DNA of 64,000 nucleotides, taken from positions 2,108,001 to 2,172,000 of the forward strand of contig AP017424.1 in NCBI GenBank assembly GCA_002355495.1, written 5' to 3'. The DNA is from Streptomyces laurentii. GTDB lineage: Bacteria; Actinomycetota; Actinomycetes; Streptomycetales; Streptomycetaceae. The notes beneath the pieces are model-generated. The model did no database searches and was not told the origin of the DNA. It saw nothing but the letters and a program-made list of their open reading frames with translations. Every line of letters begins with the position of its first letter. Positions within the stretch are counted from its first letter, which is position 1. This document shows, piece after piece, positions 16,363 through 24,598 of this stretch. The position numbers and the translations under genes are program-made.

Positions 16363-16425
16363 GGGGCCGGGGTCGACTCCGGTGGGGCCGGGGCCGGTTC
16401 CGGCGGGGCCGGAGTCAGTTCCGGT
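16363..16425. repeat. Three tandem 21-bp repeats
   Basis: Three units beginning GGGGCCGG at 16363, 16384 and 16405 share a 21-bp period. The last unit spans the flippase stop codon at 16415-16417. The 21-bp period equals about two helical turns, but no binding protein can be inferred. Confidence 0.55.
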
Positions 16426-18199
16426 GGGCCCGGCGGCGTTTGCGCCCCGGCCCGGGTACGCGGGCGGTGAGGCCCGTCATGAGCCGCCGTACCTCCGTGA
16501 GTCCCAGCGGCCGGGCCAGGAGCGCGAAGACGGCGACGATGACCGCCATGCCCGCGAGGCCCGCGACGACCCGGCCCGCCGGGGCGGTCAGCTCGGCGGT
16601 GACCAGGGCGAGTCCGCCGGCGGGCAGCGCGGCGACCAGCATCCGGACGAGCGCGGCGAACGCGCCCGTGCCCTCGGCCGCGCCGTCCGTGCCGCGCAGC
16701 CGGCGGGCGAGGACGTACGCGGTCAGCCCCCACCCGGCCCACAGGGCGAGGGTGTAGCCGGCGGCCATGCCCGCGACCGTCCACCGGGCGGGCAAGCAGG
16801 CGTGGGCGGCGACGGCGAGGGCCGCGTTGAGGCCGGCGATGACCAGGTTGAGGAGGAAGGGCGTGCGGGTGTCGCGCAGGGCGTAGAAGGCGCGGGTGCA
16901 CACGTACTGTCCGGACAGCGCGACGAGTCCGGGCGCGAGCGCCATCAGGATCCAGGCCATGGAGCGGACCGCGTCGGCGTCCGTGCGGCCGTACTGGTAG
17001 ACGACGCCCATGATCGGCACGGCGAGTCCGAACAGGGCACAGGCGGCCGGGACGACGGCGGCGGCGCTGGTGCGCTGCGCGCCCGCGACGTCGCCGCGTA
17101 CGGCGGCGAGGTCGCCGTCGGCCGCCGCGCCGCTCATCCGGGGCATCAGGGCGGTGACGAGGGCGACGGTGATGATGCCGTGCGGGACCATCCACAGCTG
17201 GTAGGCGTTGTTGTACGCGCTGAGGCCGGCGCCCTCGGCGCGCTGGCCGGCCGCCGTGGCGACCTTGGTCGTCACCCAGTAGGCGCCCTGGTTGGTGAGG
17301 ACGAGCAGGACGAGCCAGCCGGCCGCGCGCAGGGGCGCGGTCAGGCCGCTGCCGCGCCAGTCGAAGCGGGGCCGCCAGCGGAAGCGGGCGGCGCGCAGGG
17401 ACGGGGCGAGGGCGACGGCCTGGAGGGCGATGCCGGCGGTGGTGCCCCAGCCGAGCAGCGCGGTCTGTCCGGCGGTGAGGGTGCCGTCGCCGGACACCCG
17501 GGCGGTCCCGTAGAGGCCGAGGAACAGGCCGAAGACGGCGACCACGACGACGTTGTTGAGGACCGGGGTCCACATCATGGCGCCGAACCGGCCGCGCGCG
17601 TTGAGGACTTGGCCGAGCAGCGTGAACATGCCGAGGAAGAAGATCTGCGGCAGGCAGGAGCGGGTGAACGCGATCGTCATGTCCCGCTGCGCGCCCGTGT
17701 AGTCGGTGTACGCGTCGACGATCGCGGGCGCGGCGAGCACGGCGGCGGCCGTGAGGGCGGCGAGCGCGATCAGGCAGACGGTGAGCAGCCGGTCGGTGTA
17801 GGCGACGCCGCCGTCCTCGTGTTCCTTGGCGGCCTTCACGAGTTCGGGGACGAAGACCGCGTTGAGGGCGCCGCCGAGGAGCAGCATGTAGACGATGGTG
17901 GGGACGGAGTTGCCGACGGCGTATCCGTCGGCGACGAAGCCGGTGCCGATGGCGGCGGCGACGATCGCGGAGCGGATGAATCCGGTGGCGCGCGAGACGA
18001 GCGAGCCGGCCGCCATGAGCGCGCCGCTGCGCAGCACGGACGGCGCCCGGCCCGCGGTCTCGTCCGACGCCGTGCCCCCGTGCGGCGTCGGAGTCCGGTC
18101 CGGCGCCGGAGTCCGTTCCGGTGCCGGGGTCGTGTCCGGAGCCGGGCCGGCCGCACCGGTACGGCCCGCCTCCGGGTGTTCCGTGACAGCCCCCGTCAT
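16415..18199 (-). CDS. MurJ/MviN-family lipid flippase paralogue
   Basis: A 594-residue protein. A Pro/Thr-rich leader of about 50 residues precedes roughly 14 hydrophobic helices. The opening VLRSGALMAAGSLVSRATGF IRSA region, the NSVPTIVYMLLLGGALNAVF segment and GQVLNARGRFG are characteristic of MurJ, which flips lipid II. The main murJ of Streptomyces lies elsewhere (near the origin-proximal housekeeping genes), so this is probably a paralogue. Its start overlaps the stop of a Fem-type transferase by 4 nt. I infer that the pair modifies and exports a peptidoglycan precursor or a related polyprenyl-linked product. Confidence 0.82.
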   Translation of the reverse strand: MTGAVTEHPEAGRTGAAGPAPDTTPAPERTPAPDRTPTPHGGTASDETAGRAPSVLRSGALMAAGSLVSRATGFIRSAIVAAAIGTGFVADGYAVGNSVPTIVYMLLLGGALNAVFVPELVKAAKEHEDGGVAYTDRLLTVCLIALAALTAAAVLAAPAIVDAYTDYTGAQRDMTIAFTRSCLPQIFFLGMFTLLGQVLNARGRFGAMMWTPVLNNVVVVAVFGLFLGLYGTARVSGDGTLTAGQTALLGWGTTAGIALQAVALAPSLRAARFRWRPRFDWRGSGLTAPLRAAGWLVLLVLTNQGAYWVTTKVATAAGQRAEGAGLSAYNNAYQLWMVPHGIITVALVTALMPRMSGAAADGDLAAVRGDVAGAQRTSAAAVVPAACALFGLAVPIMGVVYQYGRTDADAVRSMAWILMALAPGLVALSGQYVCTRAFYALRDTRTPFLLNLVIAGLNAALAVAAHACLPARWTVAGMAAGYTLALWAGWGLTAYVLARRLRGTDGAAEGTGAFAALVRMLVAALPAGGLALVTAELTAPAGRVVAGLAGMAVIVAVFALLARPLGLTEVRRLMTGLTARVPGPGRKRRRAHRN

Positions 18200-19503
18200 C
18201 GGCGGGCCATATACGCCTGAAAGGCGCGGAACAGCGTGTGATTGGTCGTACCGGACAACGGAATCTCCCACTCCCCCAGGGTTTCGACGACCTGCCCGCC
18301 CGTGCCGAGCTTCCAGCGCAGCAAGCCGTGGGCACGGTCGTTCGGGTCGAGGGTGGAGGGTACCCCGCGCAGGTCGTAGACGTCCGCGCCGAGGGCGTGC
18401 GCGTCGAGGAGCATGCGCCATTGCAGGGCGTTGGAGGGACGGACCTCACGGCGGTGGTCGGCGGACGCGCCGGTCTGGTACCAGACCCGCCGGCCGACGG
18501 TGATCATGGTGTGGGCGGCCAGGATCTCGCCCTCGTGGCGGGCGATGTAGAGCTTCATCCGGCCGGGGCACTCGGCGTTGAGGACCGCGTACTGGCGCTC
18601 GTAGTACGCGAGGGAGCGGCCGAGCCGGAAGCCGTCGCGCTCCTCGGTGACGCACAGCAGGCGGTGGAACGCGGGCAGGTCGGCGGCCGAGCCCACGACG
18701 ACCTCGACGCCGCTCTTGCGGGCCTTGCGGATGTTGCGCCGCCACTCCTGGTTGAGCCCGGACCACAGGTCGTCGGTGCTGCGGCCGGTGAGCGGGACCT
18801 GGAAGACGAGCCGGGGCTGGGCGTCGGCGCCGTCCTCGGTGCGGTCGGTGTCGCCGCCGCAGCGGCGCCAGCCGCGGGCCCGCAGCCGGTCGGCGACGGC
18901 CGTGCCGAGCGGGTCGACCTCGCTGGCGAGGACGTCGGCGAGGCGCCGCCCGGGGCCGGTGTGCGCCTTGACCGTGGCGGCGTCCCAGCGCCGGTACGCG
19001 GGCCCGGGGCCCATCCGTACGGCGAAGGCGCCGGCCGCGCGCAGGTGCGCGAGCAACGGGTCGAGCCAGCCGTCGAGTTCGGGGTCGGCCCAGTCGGCGA
19101 CGGGACCTTCGGGGAGGTACGCGAAGGACTTGCGGGTCCCGGGCAGCGTCCGCAGCAGCACCAGCGCGACGCCGTCGATCCGGGCCGACTCACGGCCCCA
19201 GCCGATCAGTTGGTGGCGCCAGCCGTCCTTGACGGCGGCCCAGGCGGGCAGTTGGAGAAAGCTCGGCCCGTCGGGGCCGGTGGAGCGGGCGTCGAGGAAG
19301 GCGCGGTACGTCTCGGGGGTGACGGGCCCAAGCCACCGCCCGGCGGGGGCGGGCGCGGAGCCGGAGACCGGGGCGGCCCCGGGCCCGGGGGATCCGAACG
19401 CGGAGAACGCGGCCCCGGAGGGCGTACCCCCGGAAGACGAGGCCTCGGGGGCCCCGGACGCGGAGGGGCCAAGGGACGCGGGCGTCACAAGCAGCGCGGA
19501 CAC
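18196..19503 (-). CDS. FemX/FemAB-type peptidyltransferase (GNAT fold)
   Basis: A 435-residue protein. A Gly/Ser/Pro-rich leader (about 60 residues) is followed by two GNAT-like halves. LPAWAAVKDGWRHQLIGWGR and the later SGLNQEWRRNIRKARKSGVE are typical of the lipid II amino-acyl transferases that build the peptidoglycan cross-bridge from aminoacyl-tRNA. DLRGVPSTLDPNDRAHGLLR WK matches the C-terminal consensus of the family. The GTG at 19503 has a near-perfect AAGGAGG site upstream. It is the first gene of an operon with a MurJ-like flippase and diverges from an L,D-transpeptidase. Confidence 0.85.
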   Translation of the reverse strand: MSALLVTPASLGPSASGAPEASSSGGTPSGAAFSAFGSPGPGAAPVSGSAPAPAGRWLGPVTPETYRAFLDARSTGPDGPSFLQLPAWAAVKDGWRHQLIGWGRESARIDGVALVLLRTLPGTRKSFAYLPEGPVADWADPELDGWLDPLLAHLRAAGAFAVRMGPGPAYRRWDAATVKAHTGPGRRLADVLASEVDPLGTAVADRLRARGWRRCGGDTDRTEDGADAQPRLVFQVPLTGRSTDDLWSGLNQEWRRNIRKARKSGVEVVVGSAADLPAFHRLLCVTEERDGFRLGRSLAYYERQYAVLNAECPGRMKLYIARHEGEILAAHTMITVGRRVWYQTGASADHRREVRPSNALQWRMLLDAHALGADVYDLRGVPSTLDPNDRAHGLLRWKLGTGGQVVETLGEWEIPLSGTTNHTLFRAFQAYMARR

Positions 19504-19609
19504 GACGGGGGGCCTCCTTCTTCCGCCCCGTCCGACGGCCGTCGGTGGCCGTCCGGGGGTGGGGCACTCCGGCAGGTTCACAGCCGGTCGTGACTGCTCC
19601 GGGCGGGGA

Positions 19610-19693
19610 ATGTGACCGGACGATGACCGTTCCTCCGCAGTCGCCGTCACATGGGGCGAGGGCCGGGCGGCGGGCCGCCCGGGCGGCCTACAA
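19610..19693 (+). promoter_or_regulatory. Promoter region of the L,D-transpeptidase
   Basis: TACAAT at 19688-19693 is an excellent -10 box, 46 bp before the start codon. Upstream, ATGTGAC (19610-19616) and GTCACAT (19646-19652) are perfect inverted arms 29 bp apart, a possible operator or weak hairpin in this divergent intergenic region. Confidence 0.5.
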
Positions 19694-19739
19694 TCCGAGA
19701 CATACCGACTTTTCCACCCTTCTCGCGGAGGTCTGTCCC

Positions 19740-20936
19740 GTGCTGCCGACTCGCACGCGTCGCATACGCGTCCACCTTCCCCTGCTGGCCCTCACGGCGG
19801 CGGCGCTCACCGCCTGTTCGGCCGCGACGGCGACCGATACACCGGGCAAGGGCGGGGCCGCCGCGTCCGCCGCGCAGGGCGCCCCGGCGAAGGTGACCGT
19901 GGCGCCCCCGACGGCCGGCCGTCCGGTGACCGTCACGGCGAGCGGCGGCACGCTCGCCCAGGTCAAGGTCGTCGACACGAAGGGCGGTGTCCTCGCGGGC
20001 CGTTCGAGCGCGGACGCCGTCTCGTGGGCGTCGGACCGGAAGGCCGCGCCGGGCACCTCGTACACGATCGAGGTCGTCGCCCGGGGCAGCGGCGGCAAGG
20101 AGTCGACGTCCCGTTCGTCCTTCACCACGCCGAAGGCGAACCTGGTCAACAAGCTGACGCTGGCGCCCGGCAAGAACACCACCGTGGGTGTCGGCCAGCC
20201 GCTGTCGATCGTCTTCGACCGGCCGGTCGGCGACAAGGCGGCCGTGGAGCGGCAGTTGAAGGTCACCACGTCCAACGGCACGGAGGGGTCGTGGGGCTGG
20301 ATGACCGACTATTCCGGCAAGGACCGGGTGGACTGGCGCCCCCGTGCGTACTGGAAGCCGGGCACCAAGGTCACCCTGGACGCGACCCTGAACGGGACGG
20401 ACTCGGGCCGTGACGGCGGGTGGTTCGTGCGCGACTACAAGACCGGCTTCACCGTCGACTCCACGGCCCGCGTCGTCCGGGTCGACCTCGACCGGAAGCA
20501 GCTGCGGCTGGAGCAGGACGGCCGTACGGTCCGGACGGTCCCGGTCTCCGGCGGCACCCCCGGCGGCGACAAGCGGTCCTGGCGGGGCACGGCGGTCCTG
20601 ATGGCGAAGGAGGGCACGATCCGGATGAACTCCGAGACGGTCGGCCTCGGCAACGCCTACGACAAGATGGTCAAGTCGTCGATGCGGCTGACCTGGTCGG
20701 GGATGTACGCGCACGCGGCGCCGTGGAACGCGCAGTACTTCGGGAACGCGAACAAGAGCTCCGGCTGCATCGGCATGAGCTCCGAGCAGGCCGCCGACCT
20801 CTTCTCCACGCTCCGCCCCGGCGACCCCTTCGAGATCAAGGGCGCGGACACCAAGGGCGTGGTCGCGGAGGGCAACGGCTACGGGGAGTGGAACCTCTCC
20901 TGGGAGCAGTGGCGGGCGAAGAGCGCCCTGCGCTGA
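19740..20936 (+). CDS. L,D-transpeptidase lipoprotein (YkuD domain)
   Basis: A 398-residue exported lipoprotein with the lipobox LTACS near residue 22. Two immunoglobulin-like modules follow (about residues 40-230), then a YkuD catalytic domain. The active-site signature is AHAAPWNAQYFG then SSGCIGMS, with catalytic Cys343. The usual Arg or Asn after the GC pair is replaced by Gly-Met, a mild departure. Such enzymes make 3-3 cross-links in peptidoglycan or attach proteins to it. The GTG start has GGAGG 8 nt upstream and a TACAAT promoter box. It diverges from a Fem-type transferase, consistent with a cell-wall neighbourhood. Confidence 0.9.
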   Translation: MLPTRTRRIRVHLPLLALTAAALTACSAATATDTPGKGGAAASAAQGAPAKVTVAPPTAGRPVTVTASGGTLAQVKVVDTKGGVLAGRSSADAVSWASDRKAAPGTSYTIEVVARGSGGKESTSRSSFTTPKANLVNKLTLAPGKNTTVGVGQPLSIVFDRPVGDKAAVERQLKVTTSNGTEGSWGWMTDYSGKDRVDWRPRAYWKPGTKVTLDATLNGTDSGRDGGWFVRDYKTGFTVDSTARVVRVDLDRKQLRLEQDGRTVRTVPVSGGTPGGDKRSWRGTAVLMAKEGTIRMNSETVGLGNAYDKMVKSSMRLTWSGMYAHAAPWNAQYFGNANKSSGCIGMSSEQAADLFSTLRPGDPFEIKGADTKGVVAEGNGYGEWNLSWEQWRAKSALR

Positions 20937-20949
20937 AGGGCGGAGCACC

Positions 20950-20983
20950 GGTCGGTCGGGCGGCCCGGCCATCCCGACCGGCC
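20950..20983. terminator. Hairpin after the L,D-transpeptidase
   Basis: Arms GGTCGGTCGGG and CCCGACCGGCC (10 of 11 pairs) with a 12-nt loop, 13 bp after the transpeptidase stop and before a convergent gene ending at 21020. Probably a bidirectional terminator. Confidence 0.5.
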
Positions 20984-21019
20984 GCCTCGCACCAAGGCAC
21001 ACCCGCCGTCGGCACCCCG

Positions 21020-21493
21020 CTAGATCGCGGCGGCGAGGTCGTCGGGCAGCCGCGGCGGGGTGCCTTGGGTCCACACCACCCGCAGGGCCGTGGCGGCGAT
21101 CCGCCAGCCGTCCGGCGTCCTGACCAGGTCGGCCTCGGTGTGACCGGCGGAGACGAAGACGTTCTCCGAGCCGTCGGCCAGGACGTGGGTGCTGAGCTGG
21201 GCGCCGCGGGCGGTGGCCCGGTCGCCGTCGACCTCGATGATCGCGTTGGTGCCCAGGTGCACGGTCCGGTCGAACAGGGCCATGCCGCGCCGGACATGGG
21301 CCAGCACGGCGTCACGGCCATGGACCGTGCCGATGGGCATCTCGGCGGTGACGTCCTCGGTGTGGAAGGCGCGGGCCCACTCCTCGTCGAGGACCCCGTC
21401 GTCCAGGGACCGCAGATAGCGGTCCATCAGGTCGGTGATCTCGGCACGGTCGGTCAGAATCCGCAGCCGGCGTCGCATCGCTTCGTCGTCCAT
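21020..21493 (-). CDS. SnoaL-like/NTF2-fold protein
   Basis: A 157-residue protein of the NTF2-like fold. The opening LTDRAEITDLMDRYLRSLDD, then DVTAEMPIGTVHGRDAVLAH and a C-terminal strand set ending VVWTQGTPPRLP, match the SnoaL_4 type used for small cyclases, dehydratases and ketosteroid-isomerase-like enzymes. No catalytic residues can be assigned with confidence. The ATG at 21493 follows GAAGAGGG by 6 nt. It stands alone between convergent and divergent neighbours. Confidence 0.78.
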   Translation of the reverse strand: MDDEAMRRRLRILTDRAEITDLMDRYLRSLDDGVLDEEWARAFHTEDVTAEMPIGTVHGRDAVLAHVRRGMALFDRTVHLGTNAIIEVDGDRATARGAQLSTHVLADGSENVFVSAGHTEADLVRTPDGWRIAATALRVVWTQGTPPRLPDDLAAAI

Positions 21494-21562
21494 GCCCAAA
21501 CCCTCTTCCCTCAAGCGGACTTGAGGTCAAGGGATCCTCGCCACGGCTTTCCCGCGGGCCCG

Positions 21563-21604
21563 CCGCCCTACGGAGCGAGGGTGTGTCCGCCCTACGGAGC
21601 GAGG
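21563..21604. repeat. 18-bp direct repeat duplicating the end of the pirin gene
   Basis: CCGCCCTACGGAGCGAGG occurs at 21563-21580 and 21587-21604. The second copy contains the last codons and stop of the pirin gene (minus strand), so the first copy is a tandem duplication of that end with a 24-bp period. Confidence 0.75.
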
Positions 21605-22260
21605 ACGTCCCGCATCGCCCACACCAGCACCTCGGCGTCGGCCACCGCCCGCAGACCGAGGTCCCGTTCCGCCGTCACCCGGGCCGCGTCGCCCGGCGCC
21701 AGGTCGTGCGCGTTGAGGCGGACCGCGCCCCGCACCACGTGGACGTAGACGCTGTCCGCGTCCGGCAGGACGGCCCGGTCACCCGCCGCGAGCCGGTGGA
21801 CGCGGAGAGTCGACGCGGCGGCCGGGACGGCGTACGGGGTGTCCGGGGACAGCGCGCGGACGACCTCGTACGACGGCTCGCCGCCCGGCTCCACCGGCGC
21901 CAGCCACATCTGCACGAAGGTGAGCGGGACGGCGCCGTCGTTGCGTTCGGCGTGCCGGACACCGGAGGCCGCGCTCAGGCACTGGAGGTCGCCGGGCCCG
22001 AGGACCGTCGCGTGGCCGGCCGAGTCGCGGTGGGTGAGCTCGCCCTCGACGACCCAGGTCACGATCTCGGTGTGACGGTGCGGATGCTCGTCGAACCCGG
22101 CACCCGGCGCGAGGCGTTCCTCGTTGCAGGCGAGCAGCGCGCCGAAGCGGAGATTGCCCGGATCGTAGAACCGGCCGAAGGAGAAGGCGTGCCGGGTGTC
22201 GATCCCCTCACCGGGTTCGCCGCCGGGGTACCGCTCGTCTGCGCGCTGGATGCGTATCAC
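21592..22260 (-). CDS. Pirin-like bicupin
   Basis: A 222-residue bicupin. The metal site of the N-terminal cupin is visible as FDEHPHRHTEIVTWVVEGEL (two His spaced as HPH-H, followed by Glu), and the motif GDLQCLSAASGVRHAE completes it. The C-terminal cupin is degenerate. Pirin homologues include quercetin dioxygenase-like enzymes and redox-sensing cofactors. The GTG at 22260 is chosen because TACCGT (22273-22268) ends 7 nt before it. It diverges from fasR across only 79 bp. Confidence 0.85.
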   Translation of the reverse strand: MIRIQRADERYPGGEPGEGIDTRHAFSFGRFYDPGNLRFGALLACNEERLAPGAGFDEHPHRHTEIVTWVVEGELTHRDSAGHATVLGPGDLQCLSAASGVRHAERNDGAVPLTFVQMWLAPVEPGGEPSYEVVRALSPDTPYAVPAAASTLRVHRLAAGDRAVLPDADSVYVHVVRGAVRLNAHDLAPGDAARVTAERDLGLRAVADAEVLVWAMRDVLAP

Positions 22261-22267
22261 AGGACCT

Positions 22268-22332
22268 ACGGTAGTCACAGGGCCTCCCCCGCCGCCCCGC
22301 CACCGCACGCGGCCCTTCCGATAAGGCAGTCT
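22268..22332. promoter_or_regulatory. Back-to-back leaderless promoters of pirin and fasR
   Basis: On the minus strand TACCGT (22273-22268) is 7 nt from the pirin GTG. On the plus strand CAGTCT (22327-22332) is 7 nt from the fasR GTG. Neither gene has a ribosome-binding site, so both are probably leaderless. Confidence 0.6.
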
Positions 22333-22339
22333 TGTCCCC

Positions 22340-23521
22340 GTGTCTGATCCCGTGAACGCCCCTCACCCGCATGCCGCGACCCTGAAGCGCCTCGAACAGT
22401 CCTCCGGGCGGCTCGCCGCCAGTGCCATCGCCCGCATGGACGAGACGCTGCCGTGGTACCGGGCGATGCCGCCGGAGAACCGGTCGTGGATCGGTCTGGT
22501 CGCCCAGGCCGGCATCGCCGCGTTCACCGAGTGGTTCCGGCACCCGGAGACCCCGCAGGCGATCCCGACGGACGTGTTCGGCACCGCGCCGCGCGAACTG
22601 ACCCGGGCGATCACGCTGCGCCAGACCGTGGAGATGGTGCGCACCACCATCGAGGTCATGGAGTCGGCGATCGACGACGTGGCGGCGCCCGGCGAGGCGC
22701 CGGTGCTGCGCGAGGCGCTGCTGGTCTACGCCCGGGAGATCGCGTTCGCGACCGCCCAGGTGTACGCGCAGGCCGCCGAGGCCCGCGGCGCCTGGGACGC
22801 CCGCCTCGAATCGCTCGTGGTGAACGCGGTGCTGTCGGGCGAGGCCGACGAGGGCGCCGTCTCGCGGGCCGCCGCGCTCGGCTGGAACTCGCCGGACAAC
22901 GTGTGCGTGGTCCTCGGCACCGCCCCGGACGGCGACAGCGAACTGACCGTGGAGGCCATCCGGCGCGCCGCCCGGCACGCCAAGCTGCAGGTGCTCACCG
23001 GCGTGCTCGGCAACCGGCTCGTGGTGATCGCCGGCGGCAACGACAACCCGCTCGCGGTGGCGAAGGCCCTGATCGGCCCGTACGCGCAGGGGCCGGTCGT
23101 GGCCGGCCCGGTGGTCCCGGACCTGCTGGCCGCGACCCGGTCCGCGCAGGCCGCGGCGGCCGGTCTCAAGGCGTGCACGGCCTGGCAGGACGCCCCGCGC
23201 CCGGTGCTCGCGGACGATCTGCTTCCGGAGCGGGCGATCGCCTCCGACCCCGCCGCGCGGGACCAGCTGGTGGAGGAGATCTACAGACCGCTGGAGGAAG
23301 CGGGCTCGGCGCTCCTGGAGACGCTGAGTGTCTATCTGGAGCAGGCGAGCAGCCTGGAGGGCGCCGCGCGGATGCTGTTCGTTCACCCCAACACCGTGCG
23401 CTACCGGCTCCGACGTGTGACCGACGTCACCGGGTGGTCACCCTCCGATGTCCGGTCGGCCTTCACTCTGCGGATCGCGCTGATCCTGGGACGGTTGGCC
23501 GACACGGAGACACAGCCCTAG
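22340..23521 (+). CDS. fasR: FasR, PucR-type activator of fatty acid synthesis genes
   Basis: A 393-residue regulator. The C-terminal PucR helix-turn-helix is VYLEQASSLEGAARMLFVHP followed by NTVRYRLRRVTDVTG. The central region is a GGDEF-like degenerate domain and the N-terminus is helical. In Streptomyces coelicolor the gene in this exact position, directly upstream of fabD, encodes FasR, which activates the fabDHPF operon; the gene order here is the same. A palindrome-like site lies between it and fabD. Translation probably starts at GTG 22340 on a leaderless message. Confidence 0.9.
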   Translation: MSDPVNAPHPHAATLKRLEQSSGRLAASAIARMDETLPWYRAMPPENRSWIGLVAQAGIAAFTEWFRHPETPQAIPTDVFGTAPRELTRAITLRQTVEMVRTTIEVMESAIDDVAAPGEAPVLREALLVYAREIAFATAQVYAQAAEARGAWDARLESLVVNAVLSGEADEGAVSRAAALGWNSPDNVCVVLGTAPDGDSELTVEAIRRAARHAKLQVLTGVLGNRLVVIAGGNDNPLAVAKALIGPYAQGPVVAGPVVPDLLAATRSAQAAAAGLKACTAWQDAPRPVLADDLLPERAIASDPAARDQLVEEIYRPLEEAGSALLETLSVYLEQASSLEGAARMLFVHPNTVRYRLRRVTDVTGWSPSDVRSAFTLRIALILGRLADTETQP

Positions 23522-23537
23522 GCGGAGCCCTAGACTT

Positions 23538-23554
23538 TTGTGGGATATCGACAA
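23538..23554 (+). promoter_or_regulatory. Candidate FasR operator upstream of fabD
   Basis: TTGTGGGATATCGACAA is an imperfect palindrome (outer TTGT/ACAA and central ATAT match) lying 62 bp before the fabD start in the only intergenic gap of the operon. FasR is known to bind the fabD promoter in S. coelicolor; that this exact sequence is the site is inference. Confidence 0.45.
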
Positions 23555-23616
23555 TTCCCCCGACGGTTCTTCGTCCTTGTCCCCACCGGCGTCGAGGACC
23601 GTCTCCAAGAGAGAGT

Positions 23617-24573
23617 GTGAAGGTGTTCGTACTCGTCGCTCCCGGCCAAGGCGCTCAGACGCCCGGCTTCCTGAACCCCTGGCTCGAGCTCCCCGGAGCC
23701 GCCGACCGCGTCGCCGCCTGGTCCGAGGCCATCGGACTCGATCTCGCGCACTACGGCACGAAGGCCGACGCGGACGAGATCCGCGACACGGCGGTGGCCC
23801 AGCCGCTGCTGGTCGCGGCCGCCCTGCTGTCCGCCGCCGCCCTCGGTGACGCGACCGCCGACGGCCCGGTCCTCGGTGGCCTCGCGCCCGGCGCGGTCGC
23901 CGGTCACAGCGTCGGCGAGTTCGCGGCCGCCGCGTTCGCGGGCGTCCTCGACGACACCACGGCGCTGCGTCTGGTCCGTACCCGCGGCCTGGCCATGGCC
24001 GAGGCCGCGGCGATCACCGAGACCGGCATGTCGGCGCTGCTCGGCGGCGACCCCGAGGTGACCGTCCCGCACCTGGAGAAGCTGGGCCTGACCCCGGCGA
24101 ACGTGAACGGCGCCGGCCAGATCGTGGCCGCGGGCACCCTGGAGCAGCTGGCCGCGCTGAACGAGGACAAGCCCGAGGGCGTCCGCCGCGTGGTGCCGCT
24201 CAAGGTCGCGGGCGCGTTCCACACCCACCACATGGCCCCGGCCGTGGCGAAGCTGGACGAGGCGGCGAAGGCGCTGTCCCCGGCCGACGCGGTCACCCGC
24301 TACGTCTCCAACAAGGACGGCGAGGTCGTGACCGCGGGCGCGGACGTCATCGCCCGTCTGGTCGGCCAGGTCGCCAACCCCGTCCGCTGGGACCTGTGCA
24401 TGGAGACCTTCAAGGAGCTCGGCGTCACCGGCCTCGTCGAGGTGTGCCCCGGCGGCACCCTGACCGGCCTCGCCAAGCGCGCCCTGCCCGGTGTCCCCAC
24501 CGTGGCCCTGAAGACCCCCGACGATCTCGACGCGGCCCGTGCGCTCATCGCCGAGACCACGGCCACAGCCTGA
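23617..24573 (+). CDS. fabD: Malonyl-CoA:ACP transacylase
   Basis: A 318-residue acyltransferase that moves malonyl groups from CoA to the acyl carrier protein. The nucleophile Ser98 is in GHSVGEF, the second catalytic residue His202 is in AGAFHTHHM, and the N-terminal VLVAPGQGAQTPGFL matches the Streptomyces enzyme closely. I used GTG 23617; GTG 23623 is also possible. It opens the fabD-fabH-acpP-fabF operon that makes membrane fatty acids and also feeds malonyl-ACP to type II polyketide synthases. Confidence 0.96.
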   Translation: MKVFVLVAPGQGAQTPGFLNPWLELPGAADRVAAWSEAIGLDLAHYGTKADADEIRDTAVAQPLLVAAALLSAAALGDATADGPVLGGLAPGAVAGHSVGEFAAAAFAGVLDDTTALRLVRTRGLAMAEAAAITETGMSALLGGDPEVTVPHLEKLGLTPANVNGAGQIVAAGTLEQLAALNEDKPEGVRRVVPLKVAGAFHTHHMAPAVAKLDEAAKALSPADAVTRYVSNKDGEVVTAGADVIARLVGQVANPVRWDLCMETFKELGVTGLVEVCPGGTLTGLAKRALPGVPTVALKTPDDLDAARALIAETTATA

Positions 24574-24598
24574 AGCCTGACAAGGAGTGTCGAGAAGC

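Noticed and set aside
16257..16414. N-terminal extension of the response regulator across the 21-bp repeats
   Set aside because: The frame is open and reads as a Pro/Ala repeat, but ATG 16256 gives the standard receiver start and the hairpin lies inside the extension.
19504..19739. Cyclic-di-AMP (ydaO-type) riboswitch before the L,D-transpeptidase
   Set aside because: The leader from the TACAAT box is only about 40 nt, too short, and no conserved pairing pattern was seen.
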